A stretch of DNA of 64,000 nucleotides from Motacilla alba alba (taxonomy: Eukaryota > Chordata > Aves > Passeriformes > Motacillidae), in NCBI RefSeq assembly GCF_015832195.1, contig NC_052046.1:29106911-29170910 (forward strand), written 5' to 3'. Each line of letters starts with the position of its first letter. The stretch's first letter is position 1. The translations under genes were made by a program, and so were the position numbers. The notes under the pieces are model-generated. The model did no database searches. It worked only from the letters and a program-made list of their open reading frames with translations, and was not told the origin of the DNA. Positions 1-11,808 of this stretch are shown here, piece after piece.

Positions 1-1165
1 CAGCATCAGTTCTTAGCAGTTTTACAGAGTGTGTCATGTTGCTCTTCTATATTTTCTGGATTTGGGTGTGTTTTTATGCTTTCATTAATATTTACAATAA
101 AATGAAAGCAACTATGCTTTCTACATCCCCCAGCAAACAATGTGCTAACTGGATTCATTATTAAAACTGCTAGATGTTTTAAAGCACAGACTTGGGAGAC
201 TAATGGGAGCCAAAGAGCTGGCAAGGCATCTGAGGGGGAACTTTAGGGACATTCTCGTGTTAAATGATTGACAGTGATTTTGGGGATGCAATCTGTAATG
301 TAACATCAATGGATAACTACTGTATAAGTACTGTGTGTGAATATGTGCTTAGATGTATTTTTAAAGACAACTTGATACTTGTGTAGCTGCACTGATCTTT
401 TGCTTGTTTCTTGGATCTGCCTATTTCAATGTATGAATACAATAAACCATACTGTAAAAATATATTCTTGTAAAGTACTCACTAATAGAATATGGTAATT
501 TTAGTTCTGGTGAATAATGCTAATACTTGTAAAATATATATATTAAAGAAAAAGATAATTTAAATTTTGATTAAAACATCATAATGTCCATGTATACCAG
601 CAGATCAGTAGATGAATCCATGAGTTCATACTAAACACCAACAGCTTTATGCTCATGCTAATTGTTTTGTTTTGGTTTGTTTTGTTGGGGTTTTTTTGGT
701 GGGTTTTTTGTTGTTTGTTTGTTTGTTTGGTTGGTTGGTTTGGGTTTTTTTGTGTCTTACAAGGCATTCTTTTGTGGTCCATAATGTGATTGTATTCCGT
801 GTCTATCTATATCCAAAAATTGTTACTGTGTCTGTAAGGCCCTACAGTCAGATACCTCGTGTGTGTGCCTGGGGGGCTATCCTGGGGAGAGACAAGATAC
901 AATTTTAAAATTGTCTCTCACGAGGAGCTCCTCTGTCACGTGGTATTTGCTTCGTGTGCTGTTTGGTTTCAGCTCAGGAAAAGGGATTTTTCTTCCCTTT
1001 TCAGTTTTTGGGTTTTTTTCCTCATCCTGGAGGGGCTGCAGCAGGGCGTTTGGGCTGCCCTGGGGAGGATTCTGCAGGGGCTTCCACAGCCCAGGCACTG
1101 TCCCGCAGGGGCACAGTGGCCCCGCTCCGGCCGAGCCGCCGCTGGCTCAGCGGCAGCGACCGGCC
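1..1165. other. Non-coding DNA, no gene seen
   Basis: A+T-rich sequence with a T/G-rich run at about 664-745 made of GTTT, GGTT and T tracts. Base composition turns sharply GC-rich after about 1020, leading into the minisatellite. Small open frames here are low-complexity or lack splice context. Confidence 0.5.
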
Positions 1166-1390
1166 GGGGACAGAGAGCACCGAGTGCCCAGGGACAGCGG
1201 GGACAGAGAGCACCGAGTGTCCCGGGACAGCGGGGACAGACAGCATCGAGTGTCCCGGGACAGCGGGGACAGAGAGCACCGAGTGCCCCGGGACAGCGGG
1301 GACAGACAGCATCGAGTGTCCCGGGACATCGGGGACAGAGAGCACCGAGTGCCCCGGGACAGCGGGGACAAGGAACACCGAGTGGCCCCC
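1166..1390. repeat. 33-bp GC-rich minisatellite, about 6.8 copies
   Basis: Copies start at 1166, 1199, 1232, 1265, 1298, 1331 and 1364 (the last is partial). The core is ggggacagagagcaccgagt followed by gtcccgggacagc. Two variants occur: one with 'gagagcacc' and one with 'gacagcatc', which alternate from copy 2 or 3 onward. The period is a multiple of three, so the array stays open in several frames on both strands. That openness is not evidence of coding. Confidence 0.95.
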
Positions 1391-4300
1391 GCCCTGCTGG
1401 GCCTCAGGGGGAGCCGTCAGGTCTCCATCTGGTGCTGCACCTGGCTCTGCACCGTGAGCTCTGCCTTCCAGCAGGGATCTGCTGCCATCCCGCCCTGCTG
1501 GTGCTACAAGCCCGAGGCCGTCCCTGCCAGGCACGGTCTCAGGAAGGGCATTTCCAGCATTTCGGGTCTCTTTGGTAGCGGGGCAGATCGTGAATTTGTG
1601 TTATGTTTCTTTTTTCCCTTGCCTGTTGGCATTCGGTTACTAAACTGTTAGTTTTTTCACTTGTATCTACTCATACCTCATTCAGCATCAGTGAGAAGAG
1701 ATTGCTTGGAATCAAGGAGGAAGTTACTCACTTCAGACGGCCCACCTCTTTAAACTATCTCAGTCCAGGACAGGCATTAAAAAATTTCCAGGGTCAAAAA
1801 GGTTTTTCACCTACTTGAATATTAATTAGGTCTAACCAAAAGGGTTATGTGACCCAAAAGGGTTATGAGTATGTGACAACAGGCTATTTGAGACTGTAAC
1901 AATAGTCTAGGTTTGTAATTTAGGGCTGCCTTTTGAACCTGGACTGTTCCCATATTTCTGTTTGGTTCTCCAGATTGAAAGTTTATACTGATCTGTGTCT
2001 CACAAGCTTTTTATCAAAGGTCAAGCTCATCAGTGGGTCAGGCCATGTAACTTTTAGGCCAAATAACTTCAGTACTCCCTGCAACATCCTCAAAAGGCTA
2101 TTGAAACTCTAATGCTGGATGCAGCTGCCCTTCTATTAAGCTGTGACAGCTGCAAATAGATCATACTACCTGCATCCTACTTTTCTCCACTAAGCATTGA
2201 TTATGAGTGCCATTTATATGCAACTGCGATTCCTACTGTAGTTTGCCGGTGCCATGAAGAAAAGAGTTACCTATTCCACCACTCCGAGGATCAGAAAATT
2301 AACAAGGGACAGAGCAGACCTTCAGCCATGTTCAAACTTCCTTTGTTTCTTGGTACATGAAACACAGTCCAGCATCTCTTTTAAATTTGATCAACCAATT
2401 AATTTGTAATCATTGCAGCCTAAAAAATTAGTCTGTACTCAAAGTGAGAAAAGACAGTTTAAATGAATCAAGAATATTTGTAATGCATTGCATTTGTAAT
2501 TATTTTCCAAGTAAAAACCTTTGTGTGGCAGCAAACGACTCAATTTCAGAATCGATTTTTAAATTTCTTAATGAATTCCTCTTAATTCAATGGGTAAAAT
2601 TACAAAATACCCCAAACCAACAAACAAAAAAACCCCACAAAACCCACAAAACCCCAAAAAGCCAAACAACACCCATCTCTGCCCCAACATTTGGATGCGA
2701 TTGGTTAAAACAAAGATTACTGTAAAACAACAGATTACATTGGTTTCAACATTTGGTTTTTTTGGTGGTTTTTTTTGTTTGTTTGGTTGGTTGGTTTTGT
2801 TTTTGTTTTTGTTTTTAATAAAATGACCACGTCATTCCTGGAACTTTTTAACTGCAGTGGATTTGTTTTGTTTGCATTTCCAGGTATCTAAAGAAAATAT
2901 GAAAATTGGGCACTCTAGACTTTAATCATTCTGTAGACTAGACAAAAATGGTGCAAACATAGAGACTGTTTTCATGACCTTTTGTACCAAAAACATACAG
3001 ATTAAAACTGTTTCATTGCACCACTGTTAGGGGCAACACGGAGTTCATAACTCAAGGAAAGCAGATCCCTGTTATGAAGCACAGCTTGAGTGCAATGGGG
3101 GAAACTGGAGTAAAAAAATAACTTTTCATACCATGATTCACTTATTTTTCTTGGTAAACATTTCTATGGTAAATTCTGTACCATTTCTTTGACCTGTGTA
3201 CATGTTTTGTAATGCAGCTCTTAACTTTAAGACCTAGACCACTCAGTGGCAGCAGCTATCCTAAACATGAGGGGAGGGGAGGAAATAGGAGGGAAGGAGA
3301 GGGGTAACAACTGACACAGAGTGGGCAAAACTGAGTTGAGGTCAGCAGCATCAGGGACTAGATTACTGGAAAGGGTAAAACTGCTGCTGTTTTTCTTCTG
3401 GCTCAGAGACTGCAGTGAATTTGCCTAGGCTGAACAGGGAATGATGCTTAAGAAACAAATGCACTTCATTATTAACTCAATTCTTCAGGGATTAATTTTA
3501 CTTTGAGTTCTAGAGTATCTCATGGCAAAATTCCTGTAGCTTTGTGTCTGGATTTCCTCTAAATACCTGTAATCTTCTCACTGTGGTTCTTGCATTGATG
3601 ATCCACTTGCATTGCTGCCTGGACCAGGCATTTGCCATGAGATATCTGGACAAGCTATCATGATGACTGGACAAGTTACCAGGGCTTCTGCACAAATCAG
3701 CTGTGAACCATGGAGTCAGAGGAGCACAAACAAATATGCTAATGTTGATGTAAGTGTATTTATACCACAGCAGTCATCTTAGGGTCTGTACAAAGTGAAT
3801 CACAAGTAAGAACAGGACATGGGCTCAAAGGACAGGTGCACTTGGGAGTGCACGACACCCTATGCTGTAGGTCTTTTGCATCTGCAGGGTATTCACTTCA
3901 TTCAGGTAGGAGTGAAGATGCCAGTCTTCTACCACTCATTTGTATGTATAACAATTTCTGTATAAAATTTGTCAAAACAAATAAACTACTTTCACTAACA
4001 GTAAACTAAACCCAAAAATTCATGCATCTTTCCTAGTTCTTCAACATTCATAAATGTACAGCTACCGGAGCTTGTCAACAGTCAGCCATTAATATTCTTC
4101 TAAAACTGTCACCTTGTTATACTAAATATATGTTTGCATTTATCAGCTACAAATGAAAAGCAACATCAGATCCCTAGCTTCAGTACTTCTTCATTCACAG
4201 GGCATGAATGAAGCATGGCAACAAGAAAAATGCATGACTCTCTCCACTGCCATATCCATCTTTTCTGTCTCTTTCTCCCTAAATGTACATTTTACAATTA

Positions 4301-4952
4301 TGCTCTAGAGAAGCATCTAAATGCAAATACACATACCTGCAAATGTACTTGTCTTAATCATTGCAGAAGAAAATTATGGAAAAAAATCTTGTATATGCTT
4401 ACATGCATACTTTATTTTTATCGATAAGGAAATTGGGTTGGTTTTTTTAATTTTGTTTGTTTGTTTGTTTTGGGTTTTTTTTGTTTCATAATTTTCCTAA
4501 TTAAAGTGGCAATTCTAGCAAAACTTTACAGACTGGTAATGTCAATACAATTCTAAATATTACTGTGGCAAAGGCAGCTGAAAAACAAAACAACTTTAAA
4601 AAGCAATATAAGTAAAAGCAATGGACAACTTTTTAGATGCATTTCCCACAAAAATGGTAAAATGGGATACAGAACATTTATAGATATAACTGAAAATAAA
4701 ACCTCATGATCTATTTTGATTCAGTTCTACAAGCATTCCCTGATATATTGCCAAGTGGCCACTGAATTAAATAATCTAGACAGATTAGGACTGCCTATTT
4801 TCAGGGATCCATCTGGTATTGTGGCAGTTGCAGCTCATCAGATTACTGCTATGTCCCAGCTATGCAACATGCATCAATGCGGCAAGAGAAACCTGCCCTG
4901 TACCACTTCAGTCACAATGTCAGGCCAATTGCTGGAAGCATATGTGTCAACT
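1391..4952. other. Non-coding DNA with simple repeats, no gene seen
   Basis: The GC-rich island continues to about 1560, then the sequence becomes A+T-rich. It contains an AC-rich run (about 2611-2680), a GT-rich run (about 2755-2817) and another GT-rich run (about 4434-4486). No open frame shows recognisable protein sequence or convincing splice borders. Confidence 0.5.
2611..2817. repeat. Opposed AC-rich and GT-rich low-complexity runs
   Basis: About 2611-2680 is (AAAC)n/CCCC-like and about 2755-2817 is (GTTT)n/GGTT-like, so the two are roughly complementary across a 75-bp spacer. Each resembles the GTTT-type runs at 664-745 and 4434-4486 and the AAAC-type run at 60178-60290. Confidence 0.7.
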
Positions 4953-6436
4953 TGTCGTGGTTTGAGAGGAAATGAGTTTTTGGGAGGTGGTAGTGGTCAA
5001 ACCAATAGGTGCCCAGATGTGGATATTGGCACCTGGTTTGACCATTGAGGATATGGATCCGCCTCTGAGAACACAGGGGTTAAAAGCGAGGAGCTCCCAG
5101 GGGATCGTCCTCTTGGTTCCGGTGGTTGGAAGAGTTCAGACCTCCCCTGCCCAGCTGCGGGCTGGGTGGGGGAGGGGAAAAGGCCACGCGGCCGAGGGAG
5201 GTGGGCCGGAGCCTTGGGCAGAGACGGGAGGCAATGGTTCGGTTAAGAGTGAGTTCCCCACATCATGGAAAGATGTGGGGTGGAAGAGATGGAAGGGTGG
5301 ACTGGATAAAAGGGGGTGAAGAACTCAGAGAGGTGGCGGGCAGCCCCCCCCCCCCTCCCCCCTCCCCCACCTCCTCGGGAGAGAGCGGGAAAGAGAGAGG
5401 TGCCAGTGCTATCTTAAACTTGATAAGCACCGGCCTGGCCGAGGAAGAGAAGGGGGGGCCGACAATGGGAAGAGAGTGCCCAGGAGTGTGGGAGTTTCGG
5501 AATGAGCAGAGACTGTGATTTTAACCCTTCTGCGGAAGGTGGAAACCTGGCAAATGCTGATCCTCCGGGAGTCGAAGGAGAGAGAGAGACGGATGAGAGG
5601 AAATATAAAAGGTGAGAGAGCGGTGCAAGTGAAGAACGACGGAGAGAAGCTGAGGAAATCCTAGGTGGAGGAGATGATAGAGTGGCTTTTGGCTGGACTC
5701 TTTCTTGTATAGCCATGAGCAGAATCTTTCCTGTAATACAGAGACTGCATTTTAGGGGGAGGCGGCGCCAAGGAGTGATGGTGAGACCCCTCGGCCCCAG
5801 GGGGTGAAATATTGGGGGGGACTGGTGTCCCGAACAGGAGGAGGCGGCACCAAGAAGTGATGTGAGCGGAGACGACAGGTGATGAGTAATGGTGAGACCC
5901 CTCGGCCCCAGGGGGTGAAATATTGGGGGGGGACTGGTGTCCCGAAACGGTGAGAGACTGTCGTTCTCTTCTGGAACTGGGCATCCTTGAAAGGGAAAAC
6001 CCTAAAAGCAGCTCTGGTCCATGTGCAGTGGTGAGAGCACTGAACATGGAAGGAAGAAGTCACGACGTGCAGTTGTTGAGTGACGGGGATTGGCCTGTGG
6101 CACAAGGAGGGGCTCTTCTCTCCTCAATGAAATGAGAGGTGATTGTCGGAAGGGTGGAGATGGACTGAGTTGATTATCTGAAGGGTGATGGACTGGATTA
6201 AGATCTAAGGTTTTGTGATATTCTGTAAGAATTGAGTGGGGGGAGGAGAAATGTTTGAAAGGTTTCCATTCTGCTCTGTGTGTTCATTGTATAATTCTGT
6301 GATAATAAAGTTTTTTCCCTTTTGTTTATAAGTGGAGGCCTGCTTTGCTCTGTCTCTGATCACATCTCACAGCAGACACCAGGGAAGATGGGTTTTCATG
6401 GGGGCACTGGCATTGGGCCAGCGTCAAACCATGACA
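4953..6436 (+). mobile_element. LTR-like endogenous retroviral element, 1484 bp, non-coding
   Basis: It begins TGTCGTGGTTTGA and ends TCAAACCATGACA, a 13-bp terminal inverted pair with one mismatch in TG...CA form. It is flanked by 5-bp direct repeats CAACT (4948-4952) and TAACT (6437-6441), which differ at one base. A TATAAAA box (5604-5610) and an AATAAA (6304-6309) followed by a T/G-rich stretch support plus-strand LTR orientation. It is longer than most LTRs and contains an internal duplication. No viral gene is seen, so it is a solo LTR or a non-autonomous derivative. The family name cannot be assigned without a repeat library. Confidence 0.8.
5780..5946 (+). repeat. Internal duplication within the LTR-like element
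   Basis: A block of about 55 bp starting ggtgagacccctcggcccca and ending gtcccgaa occurs at 5780-5834 and again at 5891-5946, 111 bp apart. The two differ only by the length of one G run. The sequence between the copies repeats more loosely (ggcggcgcc/ggcggcacc, aggagtgatg/agaagtgatg). Confidence 0.9.
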
Positions 6437-9400
6437 TAACTTATTTTCAATAATCATTATTTATAATTAATTCATGAACAGTCATATCATGTTTAAATTT
6501 TACACTACCTTCTTTTATCATGTCTAATGAAGAGGGACTGACAAATTCAGAGACTGCAAAAGGACTTATGTAATATTGTAAGGAAAGCCATAATATGAAG
6601 ATTTGATTTTAAAAAAGTAAAAATTCAAAACATCACTTACATCACCAGCAAATACCCATCTGGGGAAGGGCAGGAGGAGGGGGCAGGCAGGTGTGGATGT
6701 GTATTTGGGTGTGCGCGATCTTCCGGCTGCAGGCATCAATAACTACATCTAGTGGTTTTTTGGCAGTATGAACAATTTATGTACAGACAAACCATGTCTT
6801 AGGGAAGCATTTTGTATTCTGAACTAAAGAGAAAAGTTAAATTCTTCTCCAGTGTAGAGTTCCATAGCAGCACTGATGCTTCACTGAAAGTACTTTTTCC
6901 CCCAGTTAATTTTGTGCTAATAAATTTATGGAGACTGGAAGTTCTTTGTAAGTTTTCAGTTGTATATTTGCAAGAGTTTCATGTACTATATTTGTGTATT
7001 TTCCTTAATAGTAGGCTAAATATGCATATAGATAAAAATATAAATTCCAAACCCTACGATTTAAATTTTGTGGAGTGAGTGGAAGTTCGGGTAACAAGTT
7101 TGGGTAACTTGCTACAGGTTCATGTCAGAGCATGATAAAAATACTTAACTATCACATTGTTTCTAGACATGGCAGATGAACCATAGATTAAAAAACCCTT
7201 CAAGTTTCCATAATACCAAGTATTATTATCTGTTTTTCAGATACTCCAGAAGCACTTGCCTCAATCAAGTAGAGGCAAACTTCCTATATTTCAAACAATT
7301 CCATATAATGGTAGTTTCGTAACATGAAAAAAAAAAAAGTCCACACACAAACATCCAGTATTTTTTGAAAAGCTGGTGTTAGCAGAAATAATTAGCAATG
7401 TATGGTATTTATTCATATCCATTTATTATTTGAAATAAGCAAGTATTTGGAAGTAATATTAACAATTCAGAAATCCAAAGCATTCAATTTGGCAATAAAT
7501 TCATACTAACTAAAATGTTCAGTGCAAAGAAAAATATGTTTAAAACTCCTAATCATCCCCATAATTAAACATACGTGACTCCACAAAGAGTGAAGAGCTT
7601 TGCTGTAAAATGGCAGAAATAGTAGAAGAACATTTACAATTCAACTGGACTTCTTGAAGCCTGCCATAACCTCCCAAGAAACTTCTAAGATCTTTGTTAT
7701 CTGTTTGGCAGCCAAGTTCTAGCATAGGTTAGAATATGGCAAGAGGTGATTGTGGAAAAGAAGAAAATGTTGAAATTTAAAACGGATAAAACTGAGCAAT
7801 AAGAAATTAAAATTTCCTCTTCGTACATTAAATTACATTCATCAACGATCTTGAAAAATCACCTGGCAATTTTTTAATGACCTACAACCACTTTATGCAG
7901 ATAAGAGGGAAGGACTAAGCAAAGTTTGAAAGAGGCAGAATAAGTTTAATTGCCAAGGTGACTTATTACTGCCAGTCAAAAGACATGTAAAGTAATACTT
8001 ACTACCTGCAACTGCTCAGAAAACTCCTCTTGGTATCACAGTGATCAGTTTATTGTAAAAAGCATAGCATAATCAAGGAATAAAAAAGACCTAATTTACA
8101 TCTTTCTTTATTCAGACAATGCTAGAAATATTATGATTCATTGGTTTGTGAAGAATAGCATACTAAACAATAATAAATACAGCAATGGGCACCTTGCCAC
8201 CACTTTTGTAAATCTGAACTCCTTAGAAGCAGTGTGTTTAGCTTTTCTATATTTGGTCCCACTGAATGAAGGAGGCACTTGAATAGGTTGGAAAACAAGG
8301 CATTAAAACTATAGCCCAGATTAAAAAAAAACTTTTTGTCTACATTATTCCAATGTTTTGAAGCAAAATGGGCATAGAATAAAAGCATATAACAATTGTT
8401 AGAATTGGGCAGAAGCTACCTCTGGAATGGAGATGGAAAACCAGCCTAATTTCCTGAAACAAATTTATGTCATTTTTTCTTTATACTAGATAAAAACACA
8501 GGGCTGCTTAGCTGTATCACCTTGCCATTGCACCTTCTGTAGTGGTGTCTATTAGATGTTCCCCTTTCTTTGCTCAAGTCTGCTGAATAAGAGAGACGTA
8601 CCACAAGATGGATGAGTCTTTCAAGTACAGGGTTTGTTTTAAACACCCATAGATGTTTGCTACAGTTTTAGAGAAGTTTGGTGATGTGTTGGGTTTGGAG
8701 GTTTTTTTCATATTCCACAACTGTCTGTGTCAGTGATTTGAGAAACTTCTCTTTGTTTCTTCCCTTGAGAACACATCAGCTAGTTTTTTTTCTACTTGTT
8801 CTTTTAGAAACCAGTGGGGAAAAAATGAACTGGAGCAGGGGGGAAACAGAAAACACCCATTTTCCATTATATGCTGAACTACTTTATCTCTCTTTATTAT
8901 GGCAGTTCAGAAACAGCGTGAATATATGACCTTCCACTCTTTGAGACTGAATTTCTGCTGAAATACTATCCCTTGTCCTTGTTTTCGACAGTCACAAGGT
9001 GGCACCACAGACCAATTTTTTTTTTTTTTTTTTTTTTGGAAACGCCATTTGGAAATTTATAATACTTTTTCTAGCCTCCTGTAAATTCATTATTTATTTT
9101 TTGAGGACAAAGCCAAAAGGGTCAGATAAGCATTCACAGTGAAAGAGAACCTGAAGAATCTGTCCAATGCATGCAGCAGATGGCTAATCATAAGGTAATA
9201 ATAAATTAAATGTGACAAATATAGCATTTCCAGGGTATTTTATTAAACGGTTGTGAAAGAATTAGTACTATTTGAAGGAAGAGTTTTCCAATATATTTCT
9301 AAATTATTTTAAATTTGCCAGCCCTTAAGAAAGCTTTTCCTGATGAACATGCAGGGTGACTTTAATTTAAATGTCTGTGTTGAAGCTGTGCCCTTCTAGT

Positions 9401-11439
9401 AATTTTCTGCTGATAGACTACAAGTACACAAAGATTTAAAAAATCATATTTCAATCATCTTGTTGCCTTTCTTGTCTTCCCCCCTCCCACCAATTTACAA
9501 CAAAGCAAGGAAACCCTTCTCATGAATTTCACTATGGCCTTCACTGTAATGAATTTACTGACATCTGCCTGACACTTCCTCTTGATTTCACCACTCATCT
9601 CCCCTCCATCATCTTTAAATGGCTGGATGGCCATTCCTCATTGAGTGGATCACCATTCCTCATGCATCTGAATGCAATTCAAATTCTAATACATGACTTT
9701 CCAATAAAATTATATCTTACTGTCTCTGAAACCTAACAGGCTACATTGGCTACATTCCTTCTATTTAATGTTAACACCTGATCAAAGGCTTCTTTATTTT
9801 TGCAGCTTGTTATGAAATACCTGCCCCATCTCAGAAGAGGGATTATAAAATTCAAAAATCATGTTTCACTAAAATAGTGGTGGAAATTCCAGCACTGTGC
9901 CCCAGCAAGCCTTCCTCTGGACAGTCTGAATAAGCACTAAGTTCTTTACAATACAACACTGTCACTGTTGACTTTCTGATTTTGAGATAGCTTCAGAAAA
10001 ATATCTTTTTTATTTTGCCTTTCTTATTTTTCCTTATACTGGTGCCTAATATCTAATATTGGTTGGGAAAACAGCAGAACAAAAATTGTAAATATACTTC
10101 CTTGGTACAAATCTGTGGACTCTTCCCATGCCTGAACCTCAGCACAGAGAGAAGCATGCTACTGAATGGAGTCCTTAGGGCCTTATTAAAATTCATTTGC
10201 AGTGATTTTCTGTGACATTTTCTCCTTTGATGCATAAAGATAGGAACAAAAAGAAAATCAAAACAACCTTTGATTACTAGTCTTCTGCGGTAATTAATCT
10301 TATCTTAATGACAATCTGACTAGAGCTAGCATATATAGACTTTTACTTACATTTCACTGCTGATGCTGTTATTATTTTCATTGAAAACTATGATTATTTG
10401 TGCTGGTCCATTTAATTCTCTGTGTCTCTCCTTTACTGTGCAGCACAGCTCTTTAAAACAAGGACTGTCCTTCTTAATGCCAGGAAATTACCTTTCCATT
10501 TATGTCAGCATACCTAAAAATCTTCGGTGTTTTTTATTTTGATTCTGTTTAGAAATATCTCTCACTTCTACTCAGAGCATCATGGGGCCTTCTGGCAGTG
10601 AAATAGATGGTGCTCTGTTTCACAAGCATTAACCTCAGTCCTACTTCTTGCAGTTGAAAGTTTCCAGACTATAATAAAGAGCTGCAAGTTTCCATGGGAA
10701 TAAATAGATCACAACATTTAAAACAATTGTGAAATAGCCATATAAAAGAGCCATATGAGTGGAATTTTCTAAAAAAACTTCTGGTTTTTTAAATGTTTAA
10801 AGAAGTAGTTCCCTAACTGTACAGAAACTTGTGCCTCTCAGACAAAAGTGTGGGGGGGATTGAGCTGGGTTGCAGTAAAACTGTGACTTCTCCTTGATAC
10901 ACCACTATGCAACCAATCCGTCCTCTTCAAAACAATCAGCATTTGCATTTTATAACAAGACAAAAATAGAATAACAATCAAAATACAACTACCTCTAACA
11001 AAGATACATACATACAATACTTTAAAAAATAGTTAAGTGCCTTAAAATTAGGAGAAGTGCTTCAAATGTTGCAATGCACAGTAAACATTTCCTCTATTGC
11101 ATGGTGTGGCAATGCCCCTGTAATCAGATAACAACTGTTTTCATATTACTAGCATGTTTAACTTTATCTTCTCCTTTACTCTAAATGAAAATTCTATGCG
11201 CTCCCTCATTCTCATTTTGAAGTTGAATAGCTAGGCTGGGCTCTCACAAAGGACACGTTTCTGCTGAAACCCTGTTGCACACTGCCAAAAAGAAATCTTA
11301 TGCAGATCAGAGCTATACTTGATATTACTACATTATTTTTTTTGATTAAGCTGTTAACTCGTTTTTCCCCTCACACACACTGCACTCACACAACTTGAAA
11401 TTAAATGCAGAATAGCAACAAAGGAAAAGTACACATGAC
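6437..11439. other. Non-coding DNA, no gene seen
   Basis: A+T-rich sequence downstream of ANXA1. It contains a poly(T) run at about 9017-9039 and no recognisable coding segment. Open frames are short and carry no known protein motif. Confidence 0.5.
9017..9039. repeat. Poly(T) tract
   Basis: About 23 consecutive T bases, a simple repeat. It could be the poly(A) of a minus-strand retroposed sequence, but no source sequence is recognisable beside it. Confidence 0.7.
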
Positions 11440-11748
11440 TGAATTCTATTTTTGAAAGTTTATTTGCTTAGCATAGATGAAAACTTTACCATTTTCATAA
11501 TTAATCATGTGAATAGAAACTTGGGGGCATTCTTTCACTTAGGATAAATAACGACAACCAGAAATAATGATGCTGTTCAGAGCAAGGATATTGAAAAAAA
11601 ACATTCTGGATTACAGGTTTTCAACATAATATATATGCATTAAGTGCCATTCCACAGAAACCTCTGTGTGTAAAGCCTGTTTTACATAGACGTGCAAATA
11701 TAAAGATTTTCAGCAACTGGGCTTGAGTGCATTTCAGGAACATGAAAC
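11440..11748 (-). other. ANXA1: ANXA1 3' UTR with poly(A) signal
   Basis: On the minus strand the first AATAAA after the stop is at 11464-11459, and no other copy lies between it and the stop. This predicts a 3' UTR of about 300 nt, similar to the short mammalian ANXA1 UTR. The cleavage point near 11440 is inferred. Confidence 0.65.
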
Positions 11749-11808
11749 TTAGTTATCACTTCCACATAAAGCCACCAGGATGGTTTCATAATCCCCTTTG
11801 AGTTCATC
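11749..11808 (-). CDS. ANXA1: ANXA1 exon 13 (residues 324-342 and stop)
   Basis: The acceptor CAG lies above 11808 and the TAA stop is at 11751-11749. It encodes [19 protein letters not shown], aligning with the human DETKGDYEKILVALCGGN end. Confidence 0.97.
   Translation of the reverse strand, partial: DELKGDYETILVALCGSDN

Noticed and set aside
441..446. AATAAA on the plus strand that could end a gene lying left of the window
   Set aside because: No upstream coding exon or clear downstream GU element is visible, and such hexamers are frequent in this A+T-rich DNA.
859..1651. Long overlapping open frames of 160-260 codons on both strands
   Set aside because: They arise from the 33-bp GC-rich minisatellite, are open in several frames at once and show no protein family.
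5126..6135. Several open frames of 100-130 codons on both strands
   Set aside because: They are inside the LTR-like element and its C-rich and duplicated tracts. They show no viral protein motif.
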